Source: Panax quinquefolius (Eukaryota; Streptophyta; Magnoliopsida; Apiales; Araliaceae). From it: a stretch of DNA of 64,000 nt. This document shows, piece after piece, positions 11,646 through 23,504 of this stretch. The stretch lies in the NCBI GenBank assembly GCA_020205615.1, contig CM035170.1, positions 36,418,183-36,482,182 on the forward strand. The letters are read 5' to 3'. The first letter of the stretch is position 1. Each line of letters begins with the position of its first letter. The translations under genes and the position numbers were made by a program. The notes beneath the pieces were generated by a model. It was not told the DNA's origin, did not search any database, and worked only from the letters and a program-made list of their open reading frames with translations.

Positions 11646-13306
11646 CGACATGAAAAAGGTAGAAATTTCACAATAAAATCCATACCAATATTTCAGTATA
11701 ATGATATTTAAAGAATAACATCATTATGAAGAAAATAGCATCCCTTACTATCCCTTATAATCCCTTACTATCCCGTACCATAATAATGACAATATCCCTT
11801 GCCTTAAAAGAATAGCACTTCTGGCTGGAATATCGGATATAACGCTGAAGGAAACTTGCACCGTATAGCAATACTAAAAGTATCAAAATACTCAGAATAA
11901 TACGCTCGATAATATAGAGAGAGAAAACTTCAGTTTCTAGTCTATTTTCAATTCTAACCTAAACACCCTATTTATAGGAAAATGCTTAAAACACCAAAGC
12001 AGAAAATTTAATAAAATATTAATATATTTAAAAAAAATTCACGCCCACCTGAGAAAAATCTGAATTCAGCATGTTTATCACTCATGTGGGGCCCACCCAA
12101 TTGCAAAAAACGTTTTTCTTAAAATAAATATTTTAAACTCCAAAAATTAATTATCCCGGAACTTCAATAATTCATAATAAATAGCCTTTTTATCAGAAAA
12201 ATTTGAATCTTATGTCCATTCCATAGAAAATTCAATTCTCTACAACTTTGTAAGTTTAAGTTTTTTCAAATTCCAAGCAGAAATTGACCGAAATTCACAT
12301 ACGCACGATTTTACAAGCTATAATCAAATTTCAGTCAAAAAAATGGGGCCCACCAACATGTTTAACATGTTTTTAGCATTTATTGTAACAAAAATACTCT
12401 TCCTCCTCATTTATTCATATATCACACATTCATTGTAAAAATATCATCATTATTATATTATTATAATATAATAATAAATTATTTTATCGGAAATGATAAA
12501 ATATCAATTTTCAACAATTGTCACTTTTCTAAATATCCCTCCATTTCTATCCACATAAATAAATATTTTTCTTATCATATAAATTAATAATTAATTATTC
12601 ACAAATAATATTACATAATCACAATACTGACAACCATGCCGTTCCTAAGAAAGAGGGGGCTTTCCAATAAGGATTTCTCCTTACTGGCGCGCAAATAGGT
12701 GACCAAAGCTCTTCTTTGACAGAACTTTCTAGACATTGCCAATAATGTTATCTAGTAATATTATTAAAATAATATGAATTATTGATATGATAATGGGAAA
12801 TATTGTGTTGTGACAATTATTGAAACAACAATAATATAAAATATCAATGTAGCAATTTTTTAATCAATAAAATAAAATATTGAACAATAATTACTGTAAC
12901 AATTATTGAGTAGTGCCTTCTTATGTAAGAATCAATAATTGGTGCAATACCGTGTGCTAATGTGCAACACCGCGTATTACTGTGTTTTAACCACTAGGTA
13001 TTCCAACAGTGTTAACGGTAACAACTAAGTCGTTATTTATAAAAACTCATACTTGTCATTTTCTTCATTTGACAGTTTTCTATTATGGGGTCCACAAATG
13101 GCTGCGCCGTCGTACGAATATTCCCCGACAATAAGAATATTCCACGATCAAACGAATATTCCCCGACAACAATGACTATTTTATAACCACTTGCTTATTT
13201 TGAAAAAAATTCATATATCACCCTTAACTTTAACTTTTTATTAATTTAACCATTTACTGAATTGAAAAATTAAATACTTTTATTTCATAAAATTCGGGGT
13301 CTTACA

Positions 13307-14288
13307 GCTTTGGCCCGTAGTACAAATATGGACAGGTGTATGGCATGATCATGTCCACTGGTGATACTAACGAATATCCTTGGCCCGTAGTGCATAGATA
13401 ATTCGATGATGTGTTTGGCAGGATCATGTCCATTAGTTAACAGTTGAATGTCTTTGGCGTTAGTGCACTGACAGACACTTGATTGGTATGATCATGACCA
13501 TTGGTTTTATAGTTGAACATCTTTGGCCCGTAGTGCAAAGATAGACAATTGATTGGTATAATCATTGTTATTACATTTGAACGTCTTTAGCCTTTGGGGT
13601 AAGGATATTGAGTAAACGTTCTATTAAGGCTTTGTGGCAAGGAGAAACTGATGATTTACATGATTATAAATATGAATTGTGAATTTAACTATAATCTTTA
13701 GTGGTTCAGGTGAACACAGGTGATGAAAGTTCTCTTTGTCTTGGGTACAATAAAGAACTGTTGATGATTATTACAGGAATGAAATATTAACGATGGACTC
13801 TTAATTTGGAGGAGATAGTAGACATTATGTTCTACTTGACTCTTCTAATGGATTATTAATTCCGCTGCAATTATGGTTGAAAACTGTTATCATCTACTAT
13901 ATGTTCTAAATCCATGATTTATTACTGATGAAGGCTATGGATAAATTAATTATTTTAGTCATAATATTTCTTACTGGGCTAGTTGAGCTCACCCTTTTGC
14001 TTTCATTGTTCTCTTCAGGAAATGAGAACGTAGGTGTGACTAGTCGGGGAATGGAGTGATGGTCCGAGATGGTAGCTGTAGTGGTCCTCACTATTCAGTG
14101 AAATAGTGTGATAATAAATGTAATGAGGACTCCATTTAAGTTTGGATATTGTCTATGAGATAATATTCATGTTAAAACTCTCAGCTACGCTTTTGTCGTA
14201 TTGTATAAATTAAGTTTGTATTTGAATTATGTACTATGTATTTGGAGAATCAGAATGGGTTGTGTATACCTATTTTGGGGGCATCACA
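13307..14288 (+). mobile_element. 5' LTR of NA+ element, 3' part only (family A2)
   Basis: It aligns with 24395-25349 of the NA+ 3' LTR and ends TTTTGGGGGCATCACA, followed by a primer-binding site. The upstream part is missing: the sequence begins abruptly next to the right end of NA-, which suggests NA- (or a rearrangement) broke this LTR. No gene is seen inside. Confidence 0.8.
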
Positions 14289-14457
14289 GTTGGTATCAGA
14301 GCTTAGGGATATGGTCTCTGGAGGAGACCCGAGATTAGAAATAGGAGGGGAGAGACGAGTAATATCCTTCGCTAGTGTGTGTCCTGCCTAAGCTGAATTT
14401 TCTTACTTAAGTTAACAAATTGTGATATGTCAATTAACCTTTGTTCTGAAGATGTAT
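14289..14457 (+). mobile_element. NA+ internal region, left half
   Basis: Leader sequence of the reduced element, with primer-binding site TGGTATCAGAGC at 14291-14302. It matches, inverted, 9720-9893 of NA-. It ends with TGTAT (14453-14457), the left copy of the target duplication made by the family C LTR. The right half resumes at 23338. Confidence 0.85.
14291..14302 (+). other. Primer-binding site (initiator Met tRNA)
   Basis: TGGTATCAGAGC two bases after the LTR terminus at 14288. Fixes the plus orientation of NA+. Confidence 0.85.
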
Positions 14458-16702
14458 TGTAATGTCCACGAATTTGAAACTCCTTATTAATTAAATATGT
14501 GATTTAATTTTAATGAGTTAGTTTTGTGAGTTTATTTAAACTTTATGTGGTTATGTGAATTTATGAAATGATTAAAGGGAGTCACTAATAGTTTATTTAA
14601 ATTAGTGGACTAGCCCTAAGATTTTTTTAATATCAAAGACTTGATAAGATTATTAATTAAATATTCAATTTATTTGAATATAGTAGCAAGAGCTGAACAT
14701 GTGGATTAATTGCAATTATGAGTAATTAATTGATAATGTGTTAATTAATAATTATTATGAATAAATAATAATTAATGTGTAAAAGATTAATAATTTATAA
14801 AATGAGTATATGTTTACTTGATTAATTTGTGTAATATAGTAAACCTTTATTATATGATAGCTAACTATATATTTTATATATAGTACAAGGTGTACGTAAA
14901 TATGTCTATATATTATATATATAGACTATATAGTAAAGTTATTTGCATTCATGTGAGTTGCATAATAATATTGTTATATGATATGAAGTGTGTGGGTAAA
15001 CATTCATGTATACCCTATTGACATATAATGATATCAATTGTTAAATTAATAATGATTTTTATTAAGTTATTATGATAATAACAATCATGGTAATAGAAAA
15101 TGTACATGGATTATATGTATGTGCACTACTTGATACCTTATAATTAGGAAATACATTATATGCTCTTTAAATCATTATAACCTATGTTATGTGAAATGAA
15201 TTGTGCATACTTAATTTATAACCAAAGTTTATATTATGGGTATATATGGTATTAGCCAATTGTTGCATTCCATTTTGTGAAAATGCTGAGAATTGTTCTC
15301 TTGTCCCATAATAAGAGTCTCATTTCATTTCTTCCACGTGAAAACAAAAAGAAGCTAGCAAGCCTTCTCTATTCTTCATCTCAAATTCATCAATCTAGAG
15401 TAATAAGTGGATGGGGAGTGGGATTCATGAGTGAATCACCAACTCTCACCAACTCTCTCTTAACCCTTGTGTATTCTTGAAATTCTTTGGTTTGATTTGG
15501 GAGGTAATGTAAGACCCCAAATTTTATGAAATAAAAGTATTCAATTTTTCTATTTAATAAATGGTTAAATTGATAAAAGGTTAAAGTTAAGGGTGATATA
15601 TGAATTTTTTTCAAAATAAGCAAGTGGCTATAAAATATTCATTGTTGTCGGGGAATATTTGTTTAGTCATGGAATATTCTTTCTGTCGGGGAATATTCAT
15701 ACGACGGCGCAGTCATTTGTGGGCCCCATAACAGAATAACTGTCGGATGGAGAAAACGACAAATTTGAGTTTTTATAAATAACGGCGTAATCGTTGCCGT
15801 TAACACTGTTGGAATATCCGGTTGGTAAAGTAAAGTAATATGCGTTGTTGCATGAGCACGGTACCAGATTGCGATATTTTTTTTCAATTATTGATTCTTA
15901 CGTGAGAAGGCACTACTCAATAATTGTTACAGTAATTACTGTTCAATATTTTATTTTATTGATTCAATAATTGCTGCGTTGATATTTTATATTATTGTTG
16001 TTTCAATAATTGTCACTGCACAGTATTTTTCATTATCAGATCAATAATTCATATTATTTGGAATAATATTATTAGATAGCATTATTGGCAATGTCTAGAA
16101 AGTTTTGTCAGGGAGAGGTTTAGTCACCTAATTGCGCGCCAGTAAGGAGAAATCCTTATCGGAAAGCCCCCTCTTTCCTGGGAACTGCCTGGTTGTCATT
16201 AATGTGATTCTGTAATATTATTTGTGAATAATTAATTATTAATTTATATGATAAGGAAATATTTATTTGATGTGGATATAAATAATGGATTTATTTATGT
16301 GGTTATAAATGAAGGAATTAATGTTGAGGTATTTTATCAGTATTTTGTCGGATTGTAGGTATTAAAAGATTAAATCAGTGTTCTTACAGCTTTATTGTGT
16401 GAGTTATAATTTTTAATCTGGCCGTTGGATCGTTGGGATTTTTGGATATGTTATACATATATAAGTTGAGTATATGTTCACAAATTTTGAACCTTTAAAA
16501 ATGAATGAATGATTTGTTATGAATTTTAAGAGGTGACTGATTCGGAAATTAGGTTTATAAATGATTTTGGTGGAAAATTCTAGAAATGGGTGGGCCCCAC
16601 TTTTGGTTGTTGGGGAAGATGGCTAATTTTTGGTGGGTGGAATAATAATGTAAAGCCATCGGTAGCGAAGTTAAGTCTCATAAATTTGGCGCTAACATTT
16701 TT

Positions 16703-16712
16703 CTATAAATAG
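16703..16712 (+). promoter_or_regulatory. LTR TATA box
   Basis: CTATAAATAG followed by the conserved AGAATTGAAAATCACACCAG block and a TCTTTCTTTCTCTCTCTA tract, as in the other A1 LTRs. Confidence 0.6.
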
Positions 16713-17004
16713 AGGGCTAAGTTAGAATTGAAAATCACACCAGAAACAAGTTTTCTTTCTTTCTCTCTCTATATTATCGAGCGTATTCTTGTGAGTATTT
16801 TGATACTTTGAGTGTTGCTATATGGTTCAAGTTCCTTCAGCGTCATATCCGATATCCAGTCAGAAGTGCTGCTCTTTTGAGGTACGGGATAGTAAGGGAT
16901 ATTAAGGGATGTTATATTCTTCATAATGATGTTATTCTTTCAATATCATTATACTGAAATATTGGTATGGATTTTATTGTGGAATTTCTACCTTTTTGAG
17001 TCGG

Positions 17005-17270
17005 GATTACTATTCACTTATACGACACTATTCACGTATACGATACTATTCATGTATATGACACTATTTACGTATATGACTTTATTTACGTATACGGTAC
17101 TATGTACGAATACGGAGTACTATTCACGAGTTACTATTCATGAGTTACTATTCACGAGTTACTATTCATGAATTACTATTCACGAGTTACTATTCATGAC
17201 TTACTATTCATGAGTTACTATTCACGAGTTACTATTCACGAGTTACTATTCACGGTACTATTCACAACAA
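17005..17270 (+). repeat. 14-bp tandem repeat, largest array
   Basis: About 18 units in two zones: first loose ACTATTCACGTATACGAT-like units, then regular 14-bp GAGTTACTATTCAC units to about 17260. It sits some 300 bp downstream of the TATA box, so it is probably transcribed. Confidence 0.85.
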
Positions 17271-17616
17271 AATTGGTTTCTTTTTCTGACCAAATTATCG
17301 TTGATTTATGAATCTTACTCTTGAAATTAATAGGTTGTTGATCATATTATTTTTATTATCATATATAACATTTTTATAACCCTAGTGATGGAATTTCTCT
17401 TTGACTTGAGTGTAAAGATGGGTAGATTATTGGTATGATCATGACTATGGGTTCTCTTTGGCCAGTAGTGCAAAGTTGAATCGTTGACTAGTATGATCAT
17501 GACCATTGAATTTACAATTAAATATTTTTAGCTTAAGTGCAAAGGTGAATTGATCAACATGGTTATAATTATGGTTTATATAAATTCGAAAATGATTATG
17601 TATTTCTTTGAGATAT

Positions 17617-17890
17617 GAATATCTTTGGCCCGTAGTCTGAAGATGACATGTTGTTGAATATCTTTGGCCCGTAGTGCAAAGATGAACTGTTGTTGAATAT
17701 CTTTGGCCCGTAGTGCAAAGATGAACTGTTATTGAATATCTTTGGCACGTAGTGCAAAGATGAACTGTTATTGAATATCTTTGGCCTGTAGTGCAAAGAT
17801 GACCTGTTGTTGAATATCTTTGGCCTGTAGTGCAAAGATGATCTGTTGATGAATATCTTTGACCCGTAGTGTAAAGATGAAATTGTTAGT
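17617..17890 (+). repeat. 39-bp tandem repeat, about 7 copies
   Basis: Regular 39-bp units beginning GAATATCTTTGGCCCGTAGT at 17617, 17656, 17695, 17734, 17773, 17812 and 17851. Because 39 is a multiple of three, the minus strand stays open and gives an apparent 13-residue repeat peptide; this looks like a by-product of the array, not a gene. Confidence 0.88.
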
Positions 17891-18401
17891 ATGATTATAA
17901 ACAGGAACTGTGATTTGGTATAACCATGATCTTTGATGTTTCAGGTATAGACATGTGATGAAAATTATCTTCGTCCTTGATGCGAAGAGGAATTTAGAAT
18001 CACAATTATGATTATGAGTTATTCATATAATTGTGGAAAGGAACTGTTGATTGATGTTACGAGGATAAAAGCAAAGTTGTTGGTGGATTTTTAACATGGA
18101 GAAGATAATAGACTTTATGGTCTATTTGACTCTTCTAATGGATTGCTTTCGTTCATTGCAACTATAGTTGAAAATTTTTATCATCTACCATATGTTCTAA
18201 ATCTCTTATTTATTACTGTTGAAGGCTATTGATAATTTATTTATCTTTAGTCATGGTATTCTTTACTGAGCTAGTTGTACTTACCCTTCTGTTTCAAAAA
18301 TTCCTTTCGTGTAATACTGAGTGTAGTATTGGGTTGAAGGGAGTAACAGGGAATAGAACGGTGGTCATCATTTAGTAGTTATATTTGGTGAATCCAATAG
18401 G

Positions 18402-18653
18402 GTGAGGCTAACCCAATATTGTAAGGGTGTTTTACCACTATCATACAAGATGTCTAATGACATACAACCTCGTGTCATCATAAGACAAGGTTGTGCACAT
18501 CCACTTGCTGAGTATATCTACGAGCACTACCTATATAATCTGGGTGTTTGTTTGAAGTATAATTCTCAATTAGAGGCAGTGGAGATAATGATATGTCAAG
18601 AGAAGACTCACCATTGGGAGGAATATGATAGTAATCTTCTCTTTTTTCTTTAG
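18402..18653 (+). CDS. LTR-embedded ORF, shorter copy
   Basis: Second copy of the A1 LTR frame described at 1977-2327. It starts upstream (MRLTQYCKG) and includes the shared MSNDIQPRVIIRQGC start, then stops after SNLLFFL where the 1977 copy reads on. DNA similarity continues past the stop. Function unknown; may be only a chance frame. Confidence 0.15.
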   Translation: MRLTQYCKGVLPLSYKMSNDIQPRVIIRQGCAHPLAEYIYEHYLYNLGVCLKYNSQLEAVEIMICQEKTHHWEEYDSNLLFFL

Positions 18654-19725
18654 GGTCTATTGGGTCAACCAAGGATAATTCTGTGGCCATATGATATCTA
18701 TCATAACCTAGAAGCATGGCCTCCCATGTACGAAGGTTTCTTTGAGCACTTCCCAAAGATTCTAATTTCTAAAACAGTTTTTGACTATACCTTTATGTAA
18801 GGTGTCATTGTGACGTGCTATCCAAGGTTGGGATGAGTGTCACAGTTGGTATATATTTGTATCCAAACTCACAGCATATGTGTTGTTGTATTTTGCACGA
18901 CAATTGTTGTAATAAAGTTGTAGTTGTTTTCTGTACCATGTATTTGGCGACTCAGAATGGGTTGGATGGAATGGACCTATTTTGGGGGTGTCACAAGTAA
19001 TCCCATTATCTAGATAATCAATCTTTTATAAATAAGACCTTAATCTTCCATGTTGCAATTGCTGAGAATTAGTTTCTAAGGAGTGAGTGTATTGCTGCCC
19101 AATTGCTTCAAGAGGTATGAGAACCCTAACTTGTGTTTTTAGTTGGGTTTTGTCAAATTCGTGAAATTACTTGAAATTCTTTGTTAATCAAAGTGAACTG
19201 GCATGATATGATGTGTTTAGCAAGTAAGCTTACATGTTTGAACTCTTAAATGATGGATTGGAACATGTTTAAACTAAAAAGAATCGAAGTTGGTTAGTGC
19301 TCTGCGAATGCAGCAGCCTCATCGCTTCGTCCCGGATACATGCGCAATTGCTACTTATTTATACTAGGGTGCTTGTGCAATGCGCCAGCCCGCACTGTGA
19401 TCGATGTTTTCTATTTTTTTGTGGTGCTAACTTGTTGGTACATTGTAAGGGCAAGCTTGTAAATTATTTTAGCACACACATGTAAGTACATGCATGTAGT
19501 ATGAATAAGCATATAGATGATTGACACAACACTTGTGGTTTTGAAATGAAATTATAGTTTCAAAAGTGGACTTTGTCACGAACACAACATGTGAGCATTA
19601 TGACTTTATGAACATGATAATATGGTTTATATGGACATGAAATGCAAGTATAAAGTGAGTAAACAGACTAGCATACATTATTGAAAGACTAGACTAGTTC
19701 AAAGATAAGAAACTTAAGACCTTTC

Positions 19726-21274
19726 TGTTAGTTCCTAGTAGGCACAATAGTTATCTAGAAGGGGGGGTTGAATAGATATTTAAAAAATCTTTTCATTTTA
19801 AACTTGTTAGTTAATGATGATTAAAACTTAGCGGAATTTATGTTTGTTTTAATCTCTTTTGCAAAGTAGTGGAGTTATGAGAGTGAGGCAGTTATAGCAG
19901 TTATGGCAGATATAGCAGTTATAGTATGAACGTAAAAGACACAGTCGTTTTAAGTGGTTTAGAGCACTTAAAGCTCCTAGTCCACTCTTCTACTCCTAGA
20001 GTAGGAAATCCACTCAGGATGTCTTTTACAACTTCTGAATCACACAGATTCCTTCTAGACCAGCAGTCTAGGAACTTCTTAGTTCACTCTTGAACTCTTC
20101 AAGTCCAGCAGACTAGGCTCTCTTATAGTTCACTTAGAACTCTTCAAGTCCAGCAGACTTGGTATTCTTCTTTAGTTGATTGGTAGATGTTGAGTTCTTG
20201 ATGGTTGCTACTCAGTTGCTTTTTAAGCACTTGTTCGAAAGAACTGAGTAACTGAGCAAGCTTTTCTATTTCTCAGATCGTAGAGTTGAGCTTTGAGAGT
20301 TGTTCACGTTGTTTGTTCAATGCTTGCTTGCTTCTCTCTCATCTGCTTGATTTGCATATATGTGATCTTGAAAACTATCCGTTGGATCCATCCGTTGAAT
20401 CATTAAATGCGTTTGACCTTTCTATTATTTGATGGAGACATTTCTGCACATCTTCTGAACTGCATTCTGGCCCACTGACACTGCAAACTGCTTTTTCACC
20501 TAACACCTGAAAAGGTGTTTTCCCCCTTACCAATTGTACTTTCCTTAGCTTCTTCAATACGCTTTTTTGTTGCATACTAAAGATATTTCTTATGACTTTG
20601 GGATTGGTGAGCACTACAGCATTTAGAATCCATTCCTCTTATGTTAGATTCTGTCTCCACACAAATCATGAGGCTCAACATTTTCTGACACAAGACAGAT
20701 GATACTCTACGATACAGATCATGGTACTCTACGATTCAGATCGTGGTGACTTGTCGCCTTGGTTCCTGGTCTGATGCTATTAGCCGAGAGCGCTATGATT
20801 TCTCTTTAAGTATTTGCACACTACGATCTTTGCTTGCTTGAGTTGTAAGCTCTACGTTTCCGAGAGCACACTACGATCGTTGACTTGTAAACTCCACGTT
20901 TCCGAGAGCACACTACGATTGTTGAGTTGGCTCGACAAACGTTGGGACCACTACGATTTCCGAAGAGGCCCTTCAAGGCAAGCACACTACGATCTTTGAA
21001 GCTCTACGTTTCTACCTTGACTTCTGCAATGTTGATCAGATTTATACACTACGATTTCTTCGAAGCCTATCTATTACATCTCAAGATCAACTTAACAGCT
21101 TTGATCTTTTTATTTATACATTCTATTACAGAATGATACACGTTAAGAGCTTAGATCAACCTAACAGATTTGATCTATCACTAAGTCCTTGTACATATAT
21201 TCATTGAAGGACTTTACACATAATCATGAGCATATACATTAAAACATCAAATCATAATATGCATTCTCCCAACA
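19726..21274 (-). mobile_element. Solo SIRE-like Ty1 LTR
   Basis: TGTTAGTTCCTAG to CATTCTCCCAACA, 1549 bp, the same length as the LTR at 45726-47274 and clearly the same family and orientation. Flanked by perfect CTTTC duplications at 19721-19725 and 21275-21279. No internal sequence, so a solo LTR left by recombination. It carries about ten CTACGAT-type motifs at 20705-21055. No gene is seen inside. Confidence 0.92.
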
Positions 21275-23337
21275 CTTTCAAAGTGAACCTTACCAAGACT
21301 TTTATCTTTTAAGTTCTGATCGTTTGAGCATGCATATGTAACTTTAATATATGTTATAAATGCATGAGAGTTATATGTTAATATGCCTTGTATATGCTAA
21401 GTTGACTTAGTGTAAAATTCAAAGAAAATTAGAATGAGAAAGCTAATGTCATTAAAAAATGAGTAAAGTACGTTATGACCATGCAAGCATGTATATTAGG
21501 ACTCATTATGCCTATAGATATATTGGCATGAACATCGTTTGGTTAATATATGGTTTTCACTTATTCACACATAGTCATGAAATGGAAATTTCTAAAATAT
21601 GAACTATGTGAGTAAAGTATACATGTGTTGTCTATATACAAGCATGACTACTGAATATTGAATGATCAAGTTGTAAGGCGGAAATGATTATATGACCTTT
21701 TTATATTTTAATGACATATAACTTGTAAGTTAAACTTGTGGTATTGAACTCAAGTATGATCATGTGTTATATGTGAAACTCTAGCATGTAAGTATGTTAA
21801 ATGGTATGTGTGATTAGTGTGTTAGAGTTGATCAATTCAGGGAGAGCGAGCTCAACCACGAATGCAGCCGGGGGACAAAAGTGCATTGCTGTAGTCCTTA
21901 AGCTTAGACCAGCGCAATTGCTCCATCCTGCAGTCATGAATACATTCTGTTTTTGATTTGAAGTTTCATGGCATACTTACATGATTTCTTTACCTTGCAA
22001 TATGTGACTAGTATGCCATATAATGTGTTGAGAAGCATGCTATGTGATGGCTTGATTCTTTAAGTGTGGACCCATCTTAGTTTATACGTACTAATTAGAA
22101 AGACCCACTTGTTAATGTTAGGTCGTTTCAACGAAAGCTAATTAAAGCTTGAAATAAATTGTAGCTGAGCAAACAGGCAAGTTCCCTAAACTTACTCCAA
22201 TTATTATTGAGCAAGTCTCCTTGAACTTCACTCTTTGGTTGTGCAAGTTCCTTAAATTCTTACTCTTTTACTTGAGCAAGTATCCAAACATTATTGCATT
22301 GCAAGTTTCTTAACTTACACAACTTTGAGTTTGTGGAAGTTTCCTAGCCTACTCATATTGTATTGAGCAAGTTATTGTTGAATTAAAAGTTATTCATTTA
22401 AGCTTGAATCTTATTTCCAAGCATGTTATTAAGTGGTTTAATTACTTTACAATTATCCCACATTGATATTATTGATATTCGCACTTAGTGCACTTGAGTT
22501 CGTACAGTCTTGGACTTGTACATCATTTAAAGTTCAATAATTCTTGAACTATGTTAGATAGAGTCTAAACCTTTGTTCGGTCAGACAAACGTATGAAGTT
22601 TTATAAAAGCTATTCAAACCAATTGATGGTAAGGATTCTTAGACTAAAAAGAACACCCATTTCTATGATAGGGGAGTACCAGGTATCTAATATAAGATAT
22701 AAAGAGCAGATTTAAATGTTATGCATATACATGGTGTACGCGAGGCTGATCCCCTAAAGTACCTATTCTGTAGCCAGTAACCAAAGGGTCAATTAGCTAT
22801 TGATCCCATTGAAGTGTTATAGTTCAAAGTCTACTTGACTAGTAGTTATTCTAAAAGCATTCATTATCTTTGATTCTAATATTCATATTGTTAAATCCTT
22901 CAGATATTCATATTGTTGAATTCATTGTCAGATATTTTCCATTCATCATGATATATCCTTATTGTTGTATTTAAACTTGTTGAGCAAACTTGTTGCTCAT
23001 CCTTGCTATATCATGAATTATATTGCACCTAAGCCCGAGACCTCATGAAAGGACAAGGGTAAAGGAAAGATGTAGGATAGTTGCCAGGAGCAGACTTTGC
23101 TATATGTCTAGTTTAAATTATTGTTATGAAATATGAACCCTAATTATTATTTTAGGGTGTGTTTGTAAGATTGTATTAAGGTTATCGAATCTTGGGACTA
23201 GTAAAACCTTTTGAATGAACGACGTACATTTATTATATTCCGCATTTTATTCATCGTATGTTGTTTAGAGGTGGATGTTTGTATTTTATCGTGATGACCA
23301 AACCGGGGTCAGAGGACCCGAATTCGGGGGCATCACA

Positions 23338-23504
23338 TGTATTCTAGAATGATATCTGAAATACAGGAGATGAGCAATGGAAAATTTATGATACAGAGGA
23401 AATAACCGGGAAGGTACAATTCGAAAAGAAAGCAAGGTATTCTCATCTCTTTGAACTACCAAGTACATAAATTTCGAGGGCAAAAATTCATAAGGAGGGG
23501 AGGT
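23338..23504 (+). mobile_element. NA+ internal region, right half
   Basis: Begins with the right TGTAT duplication and continues TCTAGAATGATATCTGAAAT, matching the NA- fusion frame. The gag-like start is present but a stop follows within about 17 codons. The chromodomain-like tail (ARYSHLFELPST in another register) and the polypurine tract AAGGAGGGGAGGT (23492-23504) follow. Confidence 0.85.

Larger units (their letters stand above)
9896..13306 (-). mobile_element. 5' LTR of NA- element (family A1)
   Basis: Complete LTR of about 3.41 kb. On the minus strand it starts TGTAAGACCCCGAATTTTAT at 13306 and ends CCCCCAAAATAG-type terminus at 9896 (terminal TGTGACG decayed to TTTGACG). Inverted TATA lies at 11968-11978; 14-bp repeats at 11515-11645 and 39-bp repeats at 11085-11235. 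An LTR-embedded ORF copy lies at 10237-10458. Its right end abuts an unrelated-orientation A2 LTR at 13307. Confidence 0.9.
15509..18995 (+). mobile_element. Solo A1 LTR inside the C LTR
   Basis: Complete A1 LTR of 3487 bp, from TGTAAGACCCCAAATTTTAT to TTTTGGGGGTGTCACA. The flanks GGTAA (15504-15508) and AGTAA (18996-19000) look like a target duplication with one change. No primer-binding site or internal region follows, so it is a solo LTR. It holds TATA CTATAAATAG at 16703-16712, the best-preserved 14-bp and 39-bp arrays, and a truncated copy of the LTR-embedded ORF at 18402-18653. Confidence 0.88.
14458..23337 (+). mobile_element. Family C solo LTR, twice interrupted
   Basis: A Ty3-type solo LTR starting TGTAATGTCCACGAATTTGA and ending GAATTCGGGGGCATCACA, flanked on both sides by TGTAT (14453-14457 and 23338-23342). 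Its own length is about 3.8 kb after removing the solo A1 LTR (15509-18995) and the solo SIRE LTR (19726-21274). A TATA-like TTTATAAATAAG lies at 19025-19036. The termini resemble those of element B but the body differs, so it is a separate family. The intact duplication indicates ordinary insertion into NA+ followed by LTR-LTR recombination. No coding sequence was recognised at 14458-15508, 18996-19725 or 21275-23337. Confidence 0.85.

Noticed and set aside
17596..17835. Minus-strand frame with a repeated SSLHYRPKIFNN-like peptide
   Set aside because: The repeat arises from the 39-bp DNA array, whose period is a multiple of three; frames stay open by construction and lie inside a solo LTR.
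17617..17890. Regular direct repeats considered as a CRISPR array
   Set aside because: Units are contiguous without unique spacers, no cas genes are present and the context is a plant LTR.
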